A stretch of 64,000 bases of DNA from the NCBI GenBank assembly GCA_002355495.1, contig AP017424.1:5273501-5337500 (forward strand), read 5' to 3'. This document shows positions 18,301-26,317 of this stretch, piece after piece. Below the pieces are notes generated by a model that worked only from the letters and a program-made list of their open reading frames with translations, was not told the DNA's origin and searched no databases. The stretch comes from Streptomyces laurentii. GTDB taxonomy: Bacteria > Actinomycetota > Actinomycetes > Streptomycetales > Streptomycetaceae. Both the position numbers and the translations under genes were made by a program. The stretch's first letter is position 1; the number at the start of each line of letters is the position of its first letter.

Positions 18301-19147
18301 TGCCCACGCGGGCGCGCTTGACGATGTCCTCGTACGCCTGCCAGAACTCGAAGAAGCTGAGCGTCTCGGCCTTCTTGATGCCGGCGACGACGAGCTGGCG
18401 GTCGCCGTTCGGCTTGACCAGGTCGATGGCCAGACCGAAGTTGACGTGCTCCGGCTTCACCAGGGTCGGCTTGCCGTCCTTCACCGCGAAGGAGTGGTTC
18501 ATCGTCGGCATGGCCTTGATGGCCTGCACCATCGCGTAGCCGATGAGGTGGGTGAAGGAGATCTTCCCGCCCCGGGCGCGCTTCAGGTGGTTGTTGATGA
18601 CGATGCGGTTGTCGAACAGCAGCTTCACCGGGACGGCGCGGACGGACGTGGCCGTCGGCATCTCCAGCGAGGCGTTCATGTTCTTCGCGACGGCGGCGGC
18701 CGGGCCGCGCAGCGTGACCAGCTCGGGGCCGGCGACGGCCTCCGCGGCCGGAGCGGCGGCGGCCTTCGCGGGCGCGGCGGCGGGCTTGGCGGCCGGAGTC
18801 GCCGGAGCTGCCGGGGCGGCCTTGACGGGCGCCGGAGCGGCGGCCGCGGGCTGGGCGGCCGGAGCCGGGACGGTGGCCGGTGCGGGCACGGCGGCCGGAG
18901 CGGCAGGTGCGGCCTGTGCGGGGCCCGCCTGCGGCGCGGCCGGCGCGGCGGGAGTCTCCGCGGCACCGGGCTTGTAGTCGGCGAAGAAGTCCCACCAGGC
19001 ACGGTCGACCGAATTCGGGTCCTGGAGGTACTGCTGGTAGATCTCGTCGACGAGCCATTCATTGGCGCCGAAGGCGGCTACAGGGGACTTGCCCTGTGCG
19101 CCCTGGTCGGCCGGGGAACTCGGGGTACTGGGGGACTGAGACGACAC
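15365..19147 (-). CDS. sucA: Multifunctional 2-oxoglutarate dehydrogenase E1 / E2-like subunit (SucA/Kgd)
   Basis: About 1260 residues. An N-terminal E1 peptide (NEWLVDEIYQQYLQDPNSVD) leads to an Ala/Pro linker (about 50-115). Next is a succinyltransferase-like domain with DHRVIQGAASGEF, then the thiamine-diphosphate E1 core (MAHRGRLNVLANI, GDAAFAGQGV, VVINNQVGFTAAP) and the C-terminal transketolase domain (HGYEGQGPDHSSARPERFLQ). This fused layout is the actinobacterial form, which converts 2-oxoglutarate to succinyl-dihydrolipoamide in the TCA cycle and is usually controlled by a GarA-type FHA protein. GTG 19147 gives the family start SSQSPST; an in-frame GTG at 19174 would add nine basic residues. 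Confidence 0.97.
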   Translation of the reverse strand: MSSQSPSTPSSPADQGAQGKSPVAAFGANEWLVDEIYQQYLQDPNSVDRAWWDFFADYKPGAAETPAAPAAPQAGPAQAAPAAPAAVPAPATVPAPAAQPAAAAPAPVKAAPAAPATPAAKPAAAPAKAAAAPAAEAVAGPELVTLRGPAAAVAKNMNASLEMPTATSVRAVPVKLLFDNRIVINNHLKRARGGKISFTHLIGYAMVQAIKAMPTMNHSFAVKDGKPTLVKPEHVNFGLAIDLVKPNGDRQLVVAGIKKAETLSFFEFWQAYEDIVKRARVGKLTMEDFTGVTVSLTNPGGLGTVHSVPRLMPGQSVIMGVGSMDYPAEFQGTSQDTLNKLGISKVMTLTSTYDHRVIQGAASGEFLRIVANLLLGEEGFYDDVFKSLRIPYEPVRWFRDIDTSHDDDVTKAARVFELIHSYRVRGHVMADTDPLEYKQRKHPDLDITEHGLTLWDLEREFAVGGFAGKTMMKLRDILGVLRDSYCRTTGIEFMHIQDPKQRKWIQDRVERPHARVEREEQLRILRRLNSAEAFETFLQTKYVGQKRFSLEGGESVIPLLDAVIDSAAESRLDEVVIGMAHRGRLNVLANIVGKSYAQIFREFEGNLDPKSMHGSGDVKYHLGAEGTFTGLDGEQIKVSLVANPSHLEAVDPVLEGVVRAKQDVINKGGTDFTVLPVALHGDAAFAGQGVVAETLNMSQLRGYRTGGTVHVVINNQVGFTAAPEASRSSMYATDVARMIEAPIFHVNGDDPEACVRVARLAFEFRQTFNKDVVIDLICYRRRGHNEGDNPQFTNPQMYTLIDKKRSVRKLYTESLIGRGDITLEEAEQALQDFQGQLEKVFAEVREATSAPAAAHVPDAKPEFPVAVETAISQEVVKRIAESQVNIPERITVHPRLMPQMQRRATSVDDGTIDWGFGETLALGSLLMEGTPVRLSGQDSRRGTFGHRHAVLVDQETGEDYTPLLYLSDDQAHYNVYDSLLSEYAAMGFEYGYSLARPDSLVMWEAQFGDFVNGAQTVVDEFISSAEQKWGQTSGVTLLLPHGYEGQGPDHSSARPERFLQMCAQDNMTVAMPTLPSNYFHLLRWQVHNPHHKPLIVFTPKSMLRLKAAASKVEEFTTGGFRPVIGDSSVNPADVRKVVFCAGKVYYDLEAERQKRGATDTAIIRLERLYPLPGAELQAEISKYPNAEKYLWAQEEPANQGAWPFIALNLIDHLDLAVGADIPAGERLRRISRPHSSSPAVGSAKRHQAEQAQLVAEVFDA

Positions 19148-19416
19148 GGCGGCAACCGCCCTCTTCCGCTTCACAAGGTGATGGACAGCGGAAATAAAGG
19201 CTACGCCTCCCTGCCCGGGAGGTGCAGGCCGGGCGCTCCAACGTCACGTAAGTCACACTTGACGAGGTGTTTCGGAGCCGGGAATGGCGGGAAACAACCG
19301 TGGTTCCGCTTCGTTCCGCTGCGTTCTGGGTACGTGAAACCGCGGCTGCGGCCCCGTTCGGCCGCGCGCCCCGACCACGTACACGCAGAACGTGTTCTTC
19401 CGGTTCGAACCCTACG

Positions 19417-20751
19417 TCAATCGCACGGTGGAAGGCTGCCCGGAAGAGTGAGCCTGATCCGGCAGCCCCGTGAGGATTCGGCCACGCCGATGCGTCCGCC
19501 GTGCAGATCCACCGCCCAGCGGGCGATCGCCAGGCCGAGCCCGGTGCCGCCGTCGCTGCCCGGCCCGTACCGGGCCGGGACCGCGCCCCGGTTGAACCGC
19601 TCGAAGACCTTGTGCCGCTCCGCCTCCGGGATGCCCGGGCCCTCGTCCTGGACCTCCAGCTCCAGCGAGTCCGGATACGGTCCGCGGCGCGCCCGTACGG
19701 TGACGCGGCCGTGCGGCGGGGAGTGCTTGACCGCGTTGTCGATGAGATTCGCCATCACCTGGTGCAGCCGCTCCGCGTCCGCGTGCCCGGTCAGCTCCGG
19801 CGGGGAGACGTCCAGGTGGAGATGGACGTCGGTACGGCGGTGCAGGCCCGAGGTCGAGGACAGGCCGCGCTGGGACGCGGCCAGGTTCGCCTCGCGCAGA
19901 ATTCCGGAGAGGTACGGCCACACCTCGAAGCGGCGCGCACGCAGTGTGACGACGCCGTTGTCCAGGCGGGAGAGGTCGAGCAGGGTCTCCACCAGCCGGC
20001 CGAGCCGCTCGGTCTGCTTCAGCGCGGTCCGCATCGTCTCCGGATCGGCCTCGGAGACCCCGTCCACCACGTTCTCCAGGACGGCCCGGAGCGCGGCGAT
20101 GGGGGTGCGCAGCTCGTGCGAGACGTTGGCGACCAGCTCCTTGCGGTGGCGGTCCACCGCCTCCAGGTCGTCCGCCATCCGGTTGATGGTCGACGCCAGG
20201 TCGCCCAGCTCGTCCCGGCGGTCCGCGCCGCGCACCCGGCGGCTGAAGTCGCCGCGCGAGATCGAGCCGGCGACGTGGTTCATCTCGTCCAGCGGGGCGG
20301 TCAGGGACTGGGCCACGAACTGGGTGATCAGCAGAGTGGCGATCATCGCGAAGATCGTGATGTAGCGGAACTCGGTCGAGGTCCGGATCGCCACCAGGGC
20401 GAGTCCCGAGGTCAGCAGCACCGCGCCGACGACCAGGGAGCCCAGCTTGGTCTTGATGGAGATCGCGATACGGCGGCGGTGCGGGGGCCGTGCCGGAACG
20501 GGTGGTCGTGGGTGCGGGGGCGCGCGCGGTACTTCCGGGCGGTCCGGTACGTGAGATCCCGCCCGTACGCGCGGCTCTTGCGGGCCCCGGCCCGGAGCTT
20601 GCGCCGGAGTGCGCGGGCCTCCGGGAGGGCACGGGCCTCCCGGAGCGCGCGAGCCTCCCGGAACACGTGCTCCCGGAACACCCGGGCCTCCCGGAGCAGG
20701 TGGTTCTCCCGGCACGGACGCTGTTCCGGGCGCCGGGTTCCGGGCGCCCAC
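19417..20751 (-). CDS. HAMP-domain sensor histidine kinase with Pro/Gly-rich N-terminal extension
   Basis: A 444-residue kinase. Two membrane helices (about 103-122 and 132-149) with almost no extracellular loop lead into HAMP, the His box NVSHELRTP (His212), N-box NLIDNAVKHSP and G-box DEGPGIPEAE...GGTGLGLAIAR. It partners the response regulator whose stop lies 10 nt upstream. Residues 1-95 are an unusual Pro/Gly/Arg-rich tail encoded by degenerate tandem repeats at about 20600-20740. Homologues I recall start near RRRIAISIKTKLG, so the extension is a lineage expansion or the true start is internal. The lack of an external sensor domain suggests intramembrane or cytoplasmic signal input. Confidence 0.92.
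   Translation of the reverse strand: MGARNPAPGTASVPGEPPAPGGPGVPGARVPGGSRAPGGPCPPGGPRTPAQAPGRGPQEPRVRAGSHVPDRPEVPRAPPHPRPPVPARPPHRRRIAISIKTKLGSLVVGAVLLTSGLALVAIRTSTEFRYITIFAMIATLLITQFVAQSLTAPLDEMNHVAGSISRGDFSRRVRGADRRDELGDLASTINRMADDLEAVDRHRKELVANVSHELRTPIAALRAVLENVVDGVSEADPETMRTALKQTERLGRLVETLLDLSRLDNGVVTLRARRFEVWPYLSGILREANLAASQRGLSSTSGLHRRTDVHLHLDVSPPELTGHADAERLHQVMANLIDNAVKHSPPHGRVTVRARRGPYPDSLELEVQDEGPGIPEAERHKVFERFNRGAVPARYGPGSDGGTGLGLAIARWAVDLHGGRIGVAESSRGCRIRLTLPGSLPPCD
20600..20740. repeat. Degenerate tandem repeat encoding the kinase N-terminus
   Basis: The plus strand repeats a core GCCTCCCGGAG/A several times at roughly 15-27 bp spacing. On the minus strand this encodes the Pro/Gly/Arg-rich start of the histidine kinase. 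The repeat ends close to the response-regulator stop. Confidence 0.7.
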
Positions 20752-20761
20752 CCCCGCAGGT

Positions 20762-21499
20762 TCACGGTGCCGGGGTCTCCAGCGCGTAGCCCACGCCGTG
20801 CACGGTACGGATCCGCTCCGCCCCGATCTTCCGGCGCAGCGCCTTGATGTGGCTGTCCACGGTCCGGGTGCCGGAGGCGTCCGCCCAGTCCCACACCTCG
20901 GCGAGCAGCTGCTCGCGCGAGAGCACCGCGCGCGGGGTGTTCGCGAGGCAGACCAGCAGGTCGAACTCGGTCGGCGTCAGGTGCACGTCGTCGGCCCGGA
21001 CCCGGACCCGGCGCTGCGCGTGGTCGATCTCCAGCTCGCCGAGCCGCAGGATCCCGCTGCGCGGCGTCGCCGCCGCGAGCGCGGCCCGCTCCACCCGGCG
21101 CAGCAGCACGTGCACCCGGGCGGCCAGCTCACGCATCGAGAACGGCTTGGTCATGTAGTCGTCGGCACCCACGCCGAGGCCGACCAGCATGTCCGTCTCG
21201 TCGTCCCGCGCGGTGAGCATGAGCACCGGCACGGGCCGCCGGGCCTGCACCCGGCGGCACACCTCCAGGCCGTCGAAGCCCGGCAGCATCACGTCGAGCA
21301 CCATCAGGTCCGGCTGCCACGCCTCGGCGGCGTCCACGGCCGCCGGGCCGTCGGTCGCGGTCTGCACGAGGAACCCCTCGGCCCGCAGCCGGGTCGCGAT
21401 CGCGTCCACGATCGTCGGGTCGTCCTCGACGACGAGCACGCGCCGCTGCGCCCCCGGGGTGGCCGCCGCACCGTGGTTCGTGGTGTGTGTCTGCTCCAT
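20762..21499 (-). CDS. OmpR/PhoB-family response regulator
   Basis: A 245-residue regulator. The receiver holds VLVVEDD, phospho-acceptor Asp in LMVLDVMLPGFDG, Thr in MLTARDDE and Lys in DDYMTKPFSMREL. The winged-helix output domain (about 145-240) has LTPTEFDLLVCLANTPRAV and TVDSHIKALRRKIG with the usual VHGVGYALE end. It is the first gene of the two-component operon and the kinase follows after 10 nt. From memory this pair is conserved next to sucA in Streptomyces. Its regulon is not known to me. Confidence 0.95.
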   Translation of the reverse strand: MEQTHTTNHGAAATPGAQRRVLVVEDDPTIVDAIATRLRAEGFLVQTATDGPAAVDAAEAWQPDLMVLDVMLPGFDGLEVCRRVQARRPVPVLMLTARDDETDMLVGLGVGADDYMTKPFSMRELAARVHVLLRRVERAALAAATPRSGILRLGELEIDHAQRRVRVRADDVHLTPTEFDLLVCLANTPRAVLSREQLLAEVWDWADASGTRTVDSHIKALRRKIGAERIRTVHGVGYALETPAP

Positions 21500-21559
21500 T
21501 GCCCCGCCTCGCGTCGCCGATGTCGGTGCAGCAGCCTAGAGGCAGCGGCGGCGCCAAGG

Positions 21560-22255
21560 CTACGCAGGTGATCGGGAGGGCCGGACCGCGAGGTGGACCA
21601 CGTCGGGGACGCCCCGGGCAACCGGCACCTCTTCCGTCCTTACCCCGGTGAAACCGGCATTCCGCAAGGACTCTTCGAAATCGGCCGACGGCCGGGCCGA
21701 CCATACGGCCAGGATCCCGCCCGGGGTGAGGCGGGCGGCGCAGGTCGCCAAACCCTCGGCGGAGTAAAGGGATTCGTTGTCCTCGGTGACCGTCCAGTCG
21801 GGCCCGTTGTCGATGTCCAGACACAGCGCGTCGTACCGGTCGGGGGTGGTGCGCAGATGTTCGACGAGGTCCGTGTGCAGGATCACGGTGCGCGGATCGG
21901 CGAGCGCGGTGCCGGAGACGGCGGCGAGCGGACCCTCGCGGTGCCAGTCGATGATCGCGGTCTCGCGCTCCGCGACCACGATCCGGCCCCAGCGGGGGTC
22001 GGCCGCCGCGTGGACGAGCGAGAAACCGACGCCGAGGCCGCCGACGAGGACCGACGGCGCGATCCGGCCGGCCGGCAGCGCGTCGCGCGCCGCGTCGATC
22101 AGCAGCCGCTCGGAACGGCCGTCGGAGGTGTCCATCAGGAAGGTGCCGTTGGCGATGATCTCGTAGTGCTCGACCCCCTCCTCCCCGGCGCGTCTGCGCA
22201 GGACGACCTCGCCGTACGGGCCTTCACGGCGGTCGAGGGTGACGGGGCTCGTCAT
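21560..22255 (-). CDS. Spermidine-synthase-like class I methyltransferase-fold protein
   Basis: A 231-residue Rossmann protein. It has a glycine-rich SAM-type loop (VLVGGLGVGFSLVHA), an acidic strand end (RIVVAERETAIIDW) and LCLDIDNGPDWTVTEDNESL, where polyamine synthases carry their catalytic and substrate-binding acids. PGGILAVWSA closes the fold. It resembles the short spermidine-synthase-like proteins of actinobacteria, but the N-terminal beta domain is reduced and true aminopropyltransferase activity is uncertain. ATG 22255 is selected for GGAGTG just upstream; the frame extends to 22297 without a site. It is co-directional with the two-component pair, 61 bp from the regulator start. Confidence 0.82.
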   Translation of the reverse strand: MTSPVTLDRREGPYGEVVLRRRAGEEGVEHYEIIANGTFLMDTSDGRSERLLIDAARDALPAGRIAPSVLVGGLGVGFSLVHAAADPRWGRIVVAERETAIIDWHREGPLAAVSGTALADPRTVILHTDLVEHLRTTPDRYDALCLDIDNGPDWTVTEDNESLYSAEGLATCAARLTPGGILAVWSARPSADFEESLRNAGFTGVRTEEVPVARGVPDVVHLAVRPSRSPA

Positions 22256-22419
22256 GATCACTCCGTGGCGCTCGGTGGTACGGGTTCGCCCGGCCATCCT
22301 GCGCGGGAGCGGGTGGCGGGGACAACCGCTTAAGGCGGGTGCGGGGGTGGAGCGGGGCGGGGTGGGCTCGGGGCGGGTTCGGGCGTACGGGGTACGGGGT
22401 GGGGCGGCGGGGCCCGGTG

Positions 22420-22974
22420 TCAGGGGCGGGCCGGCGGGGCGTCCTCCGGGAGCGCGTCGAGGACCCGCTGGAGCGCGGGCGGGCGCGGGGTGCCGTCCTG
22501 GGTGACGACGACCCGCTGCCCGTACGTGACCTGGTACGTGAACCCGTCGGCCACCGTCGGGGCGGTCGACGGCCGCTCGGGGACCCGGGCGTACGCGGGG
22601 TCCTCCAGGGCGGCGCGCAGCGCGGCGGTCCCGGCCGGATCCATGCGGCCGGAGGTGGGCTCCTTGGTGCCGCGGGTCCGGGTGTACGAGCCGTCGTAGC
22701 GGACCACCAGTCGGTGGGAGATCCCGGCGAAGCCGCCGCTGACGACCACCTCGACCAGCCGGTCCCGGGGCGCGGGCTCGGCGCCGGAGGCGGGCGCGGC
22801 GGACGAGGCCGGGGGTGGCGGCGGGGCCGCCGGGGCCTGGCCGCAGCCGGTCACGGCGAGGGCGGCGGCCAGGACGGTGGCGAGCCCGAAGCCGCGCCGG
22901 GCGCTGTGGCCGAATCCGTACCCGTACCCGTACCCGGATCTGTGGGTGTAGTGCTGCGTGCGCTCCGTCTTCAT
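22420..22974 (-). CDS. Secreted lipoprotein, function unknown
   Basis: A 184-residue precursor. The basic start contains a YGYGYGFG repeat, then a hydrophobic stretch GLATVLAAALAVTGC with lipobox VTGC at about residues 41-44. A Pro/Ala linker follows, and a mature domain (VEVVVSGGFAGISHRLVVRY...VADGFTYQVTYGQRVVV...) of small beta-sandwich appearance that I do not recognise. The ATG at 22974 was chosen to give the lipoprotein signal. An 18-bp ClgR-type operator lies 103 nt upstream at 23077-23094, so this envelope protein may belong to the protein-quality-control regulon. A GTACCC hexamer repeat (22918-22935) encodes the Tyr-Gly run. Confidence 0.8.
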   Translation of the reverse strand: MKTERTQHYTHRSGYGYGYGFGHSARRGFGLATVLAAALAVTGCGQAPAAPPPPPASSAAPASGAEPAPRDRLVEVVVSGGFAGISHRLVVRYDGSYTRTRGTKEPTSGRMDPAGTAALRAALEDPAYARVPERPSTAPTVADGFTYQVTYGQRVVVTQDGTPRPPALQRVLDALPEDAPPARP

Positions 22975-23076
22975 GGGGCGAGCTTGCCCGGCCGGACGGG
23001 GTCCGCGCCGTGGAACGCGGTCATTCGGCGGCAGGGGGTCCGGCGGCGGGGATTCCGGCGGCGCTGCCCGGATACC

Positions 23077-23094
23077 TGATCGCTCAGAGCGAAC
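23077..23094 (-). promoter_or_regulatory. ClgR-type operator upstream of the lipoprotein gene
   Basis: TGATCGCTCAGAGCGAAC reads on the minus strand as GTTCGC-N5-GCG, the ClgR site described for Streptomyces clp and lon promoters. It also fits the broader actinobacterial form CGCYNANRGCG. It is identical over 19 bp (including the next A) to the site before lon at 27870. TATCCG, a possible -10, follows 6 nt downstream on the minus strand. Confidence 0.8.
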
Positions 23095-23125
23095 ATGCGC
23101 CCGTACGGGTGATGCTTCCGGTGTC

Positions 23126-24094
23126 TCAGGGCCCCGAAGGCGGTTCGGGCAGCCAGTCGCGCGCCGGGTCGTATTCCAGCCAGCGCGCACGCCCCGCTCG
23201 CGCGGCGCACGCGGCGGTGAGACGGGCGAGCCCCGGATGGCCGTGGCCGGTGCGCCAGACCAGCGACCACGCGTACAGCGGCGTGGGATCGACCAGCGGG
23301 ACGCAGCGCAGCCCGGGGACGTCGGGCAACGGCACGTCGGCGGGCAGCAGCGAGAAACGGCGCGGATCGTGCGTCACCTCCGCGAGGAAATGGGCGAGCC
23401 CCAGGTTGACGCCCGTGGCGATGTCGCGGACGCCGAAGCGCTCGGCGAACCGGTGGAGGAAATCGAGCCGGTCCAGCGCGCCCGGCGCCCACAGCAGGCC
23501 ACCGCTCAGCTGGTCGGGGCGCAGCGCCGGTTCCGCGGCGAGCGGATGGTCCGCGCTCAGCACCGCGTCCACGGGTTCGAGGCGGACGAGACGGTGGGAG
23601 AGGGCGGGGTGCAGGGGAGGGTGGACCCGGCCGAAGGCCGCGTCGGCGTCGCCGCGCAGCAGGGCCGCCGTTACGGACGGCAGATCGCGTCCGTGGCCCA
23701 GCGCCAGCTCCCCGGCCCCACCGGTGATGTCGTCGGCGACACCGCCCGCGACCTCGGCCAGGGTGCGCATCGGCGCGTAGAGGTGTCCCCAGACGTCGAC
23801 GCGCAGCGGACGGCCGCCCCGCCGGCCGTCCGGTGTCACCGCCGCGACCGCGGCGTCGGCGGCGGCCAGCGCCTGCCGGGCCGCCGGCAGGAACCGCCGC
23901 CCGGCCTCCGTCAGCCCGACCCCGCCGCGGTGCAGCAGCGTGGTGCCCAGCAGGGACTCCAGGCGCGCGACCCGCTTGGACAGGGCCTGCTGGGAGAGCC
24001 CGAGCGTCCCGGCGGCCCGCCCGAAGTGCAGTTCCTCGGCGACCCGTACGAAGGCCCGTACCTGCGCCATGTCGAGATCCAGATCCAGATCCAT
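23126..24094 (-). CDS. LysR-family transcriptional regulator
   Basis: A 322-residue LysR regulator. The HTH is at about residues 9-66 (VRAFVRVAEELHFGRAAGTL, LSQQALSKRVARLESLLGT, LTEAGRRFLPAA), followed by a periplasmic-binding-like effector domain. The start MDLDLDLDM is encoded by three AGATCC hexamers (24075-24092); a longer frame to 24136 is possible but less typical. The gene is divergent from a zinc-type oxidoreductase gene across 110 bp containing a perfect 8-bp inverted repeat (24131-24149), the classical LysR arrangement. It probably controls the oxidoreductase-hydrolase operon. Confidence 0.92.
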   Translation of the reverse strand: MDLDLDLDMAQVRAFVRVAEELHFGRAAGTLGLSQQALSKRVARLESLLGTTLLHRGGVGLTEAGRRFLPAARQALAAADAAVAAVTPDGRRGGRPLRVDVWGHLYAPMRTLAEVAGGVADDITGGAGELALGHGRDLPSVTAALLRGDADAAFGRVHPPLHPALSHRLVRLEPVDAVLSADHPLAAEPALRPDQLSGGLLWAPGALDRLDFLHRFAERFGVRDIATGVNLGLAHFLAEVTHDPRRFSLLPADVPLPDVPGLRCVPLVDPTPLYAWSLVWRTGHGHPGLARLTAACAARAGRARWLEYDPARDWLPEPPSGP

Positions 24095-24130
24095 GGGCGG
24101 AACCCTAGTTTTCCAGGCGTCACCCAGGGG

Positions 24131-24149
24131 CGACAACCGATGGTTGTCG
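24131..24149. promoter_or_regulatory. Candidate LysR operator between divergent genes
   Basis: CGACAACC-GAT-GGTTGTCG is a perfect 8-bp inverted repeat with a 3-nt spacer. It lies 37 nt upstream of the LysR start and 55 nt upstream of the oxidoreductase start, placed to control both directions. Confidence 0.75.
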
Positions 24150-24204
24150 GCGTCCTCCGTCCGTTGTTGGATCGGCGGGCGGGCCGGGCGGTTGCATCCT
24201 CGCC

Positions 24205-25137
24205 ATGCACAGACTGATCCCCACGGGGGAGGCGGCGCGGCCGGTCGTCTTCGCTCACGTTCCCCAGCCCGTGCCCGGGCCCGACGAGGCGCTGGTGAAG
24301 GTCGAGGCGTTCGCGCCGAACCGGGGCGAGACGTTTCTCCTCGACCGCCCCGAGTCCCGCGTGTCCGGATATCTGCTGGGCAAGGACATCGCGGGCCTCG
24401 TCGTCCAGCCGGCGGCCGACGGTTCCGGACCCGGCATCGGCACCCGCGTGGTCGGCCACCCGGCCCAGGGCGGCTGGGCGGAGTACGCGGCCGTCCCCAC
24501 CGACGCGCTCGCCGTCCTGCCCGACACCGTCGACACCGTACGGGCGGCGGCCCTGCCGCTGGCCGGGATCACCGCCCTGCGCCTCCTGCGCACGGCCGGT
24601 TCCGTGGCCGGGCGGCGCGTGCTGCTGACCGGCGCCTCGGGCGGGGTCGGCCACTACGTCACCGAACTGGCGGTCGCGGCCGGAGCCGAGGTCACCGCGG
24701 TGACCGCCACCCCGGAGCGCGGGGCGCGGCTCGCGGAGCTGGGTGCCGAGGTGGTGCACGACGTGGCGGACGCGCGGGGGCCGTTCGACGTCGTCCTGGA
24801 GTCCACGGGCGGGCCGGCGCTGCCGGTCGCCCTCGCGAAGACGCGCCCCGGCGGCACGCTCGTCTGGTTCGGGCAGGCCGGCCGCACGCCGGTGACCCTC
24901 GACTTCTTCGACCTGCTGGGCGGCCCCGAACGCGTGACGATCCGGCACTTCCACTACGCCGGAGGCCCGTACGGCCCCGATCTCGCCACCCTCGTCCGCC
25001 TCGTCGCGCAGGGACGGCTGCACCCGGAGATCGGCCGGACCGCCGACTGGGCGGAGACCGCCGCCGTCCTGGTCGACCTGCGCGAGCGCCGTATCCGCGG
25101 CAAGGCGGTCCTGCTGACGGGAGGCGGCGTGCGATGA
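24205..25137 (+). CDS. Zinc-type/quinone oxidoreductase-like MDR family protein
   Basis: A 310-residue medium-chain dehydrogenase/reductase. A GroES-like N-terminal domain (VKVEAFAPNRGETF, GKDIAGLVV, GTRVVGHPAQGGWAEY) precedes a Rossmann domain (LLTGASGGVGHYVTELAVAAGAEVT). No zinc-binding Cys pattern is visible, so it is more like the zinc-free quinone oxidoreductases that use NADPH. The stop overlaps the next ATG by 4 nt (25134-25137), coupling it to an alpha/beta hydrolase. Regulation by the divergent LysR is likely. The substrate is unknown. Confidence 0.9.
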   Translation: MHRLIPTGEAARPVVFAHVPQPVPGPDEALVKVEAFAPNRGETFLLDRPESRVSGYLLGKDIAGLVVQPAADGSGPGIGTRVVGHPAQGGWAEYAAVPTDALAVLPDTVDTVRAAALPLAGITALRLLRTAGSVAGRRVLLTGASGGVGHYVTELAVAAGAEVTAVTATPERGARLAELGAEVVHDVADARGPFDVVLESTGGPALPVALAKTRPGGTLVWFGQAGRTPVTLDFFDLLGGPERVTIRHFHYAGGPYGPDLATLVRLVAQGRLHPEIGRTADWAETAAVLVDLRERRIRGKAVLLTGGGVR

Positions 25138-26282
25138 GCGACCAGGTGAGTGGACTCATGGAGGGAAGGAACCCGATGGACAAGCCGACCGGCGGGAACG
25201 ATCCCAGGGGTGTGGCCGAGGCCCGCGCGTACGCCGAGGACCAGTGGACCCGTGCCCTCGGTATCGGGGTCGACCCCCACGAGTACCGGCGCGTCACCGG
25301 CGCGCTCGGCTCCCGCGCCGACTGGTGCCCGGCCCTCCGGCGCACCGGGCACGCCTACCTGGAGCGCGCGGAACGTGCGGAGCGCGCCGGCACGCCCGTA
25401 TCGGCCGTTACGGCCGGGGAGCATCTGCTGACGGCGGCCCGCTGGTTCCACCTCGCCACGCTCGTGCCGTACGAGGTGGCGGGGGTGGCGGCTCCGACGG
25501 GCCCGGAGGCACGGGCGGAGATGGCGCGGGCCGCCGCCGAGGCGGACGACGCCCTGGGCCGGGCCCTCGCCGTGCGGGAACCCGGCGCGCGGCGGATCCG
25601 CGGCGAGGGATTCACCGGCTGGCTGCGCGTCCCGCGCGACGCGGCGACGGCCGCCGGCACCGTGATCGTGATCCCCGGCCTGGACTCGGCGAAGGAGGAG
25701 TTCCTGGACGTGACGGACGCGCTGCTGGCCAGGGGCCTGGCGGTGTACGCGATGGACGGTTCCGGGCAGGGCGCGCTGGCCGCCACCTCGCCCCTCCGCC
25801 CGGACTACGAGCAGGTCGTGGGCCGGGTCGTCGACGCCCTCGACGTCCCCCGGGTCGGGCTTGTCGGCCTCAGCCTGGGCGGCTACTTCGCGGCCCGGAC
25901 CGCGGCCCTGGAACCGCGTGTGGCGGCGGCCGCCACGGTCAGCGGCCCGTTCCGCCTCGACTGGGCGGAACTGCCCGCACCGGTAGCCGACATCCTGACC
26001 CGGCGCACCGGCGGCCCCGACGCCGCCCGCGCCTTCGCCCGCCGAGTGGACCTCACGGACCTGGCCCCGCGCGTCACGGCACCGCTCCTGGTGGTGGACG
26101 GCGACCAGGACGTCATCCCCGGCGTGACCAACGGCGAGCCGCTGGCCCGCCTCGCCCCCCACGCCACCCACCTCCGCGTCCCGCACGGCGACCACCTCCT
26201 CGGCAACGCCCGCCCCGACTGGCTGCCTCGTCTCGCCGACCATCTCGCGGGGGCTCTGACCTCGACGGGGACGGCCATGTGA
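25134..26282 (+). CDS. Alpha/beta hydrolase (2,6-dihydroxypseudooxynicotine hydrolase-like)
   Basis: A 382-residue hydrolase with an N-terminal helical cap (about 20-150) and an alpha/beta core carrying the nucleophile elbow GLSLGG. An acid in VVDGDQDVI and the histidine in VPHGDHLLGN complete the triad. GTVIVIPGLDSAKEEF supplies the oxyanion strand. This cap-plus-core form is typical of the FrsA/2,6-DHPON hydrolase group that cleaves C-C or ester bonds. GGGAGG before 25134 and the 4-nt overlap support this start; an internal ATG at 25176 after GGAGGGAAGG is an alternative. It probably acts with the upstream oxidoreductase. Confidence 0.87.
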   Translation: MSDQVSGLMEGRNPMDKPTGGNDPRGVAEARAYAEDQWTRALGIGVDPHEYRRVTGALGSRADWCPALRRTGHAYLERAERAERAGTPVSAVTAGEHLLTAARWFHLATLVPYEVAGVAAPTGPEARAEMARAAAEADDALGRALAVREPGARRIRGEGFTGWLRVPRDAATAAGTVIVIPGLDSAKEEFLDVTDALLARGLAVYAMDGSGQGALAATSPLRPDYEQVVGRVVDALDVPRVGLVGLSLGGYFAARTAALEPRVAAAATVSGPFRLDWAELPAPVADILTRRTGGPDAARAFARRVDLTDLAPRVTAPLLVVDGDQDVIPGVTNGEPLARLAPHATHLRVPHGDHLLGNARPDWLPRLADHLAGALTSTGTAM

Positions 26283-26317
26283 GCCGTCGCGACACGGCCG
26301 GTGCCGTCGGTCGGGCG

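Noticed and set aside
15341..20365. A 1674-codon open frame on the plus strand opposite sucA and the histidine kinase
   Set aside because: sucA and the kinase on the other strand carry all family motifs. The plus frame is repetitive Arg/Val/Leu/Asp sequence typical of a codon-bias shadow.
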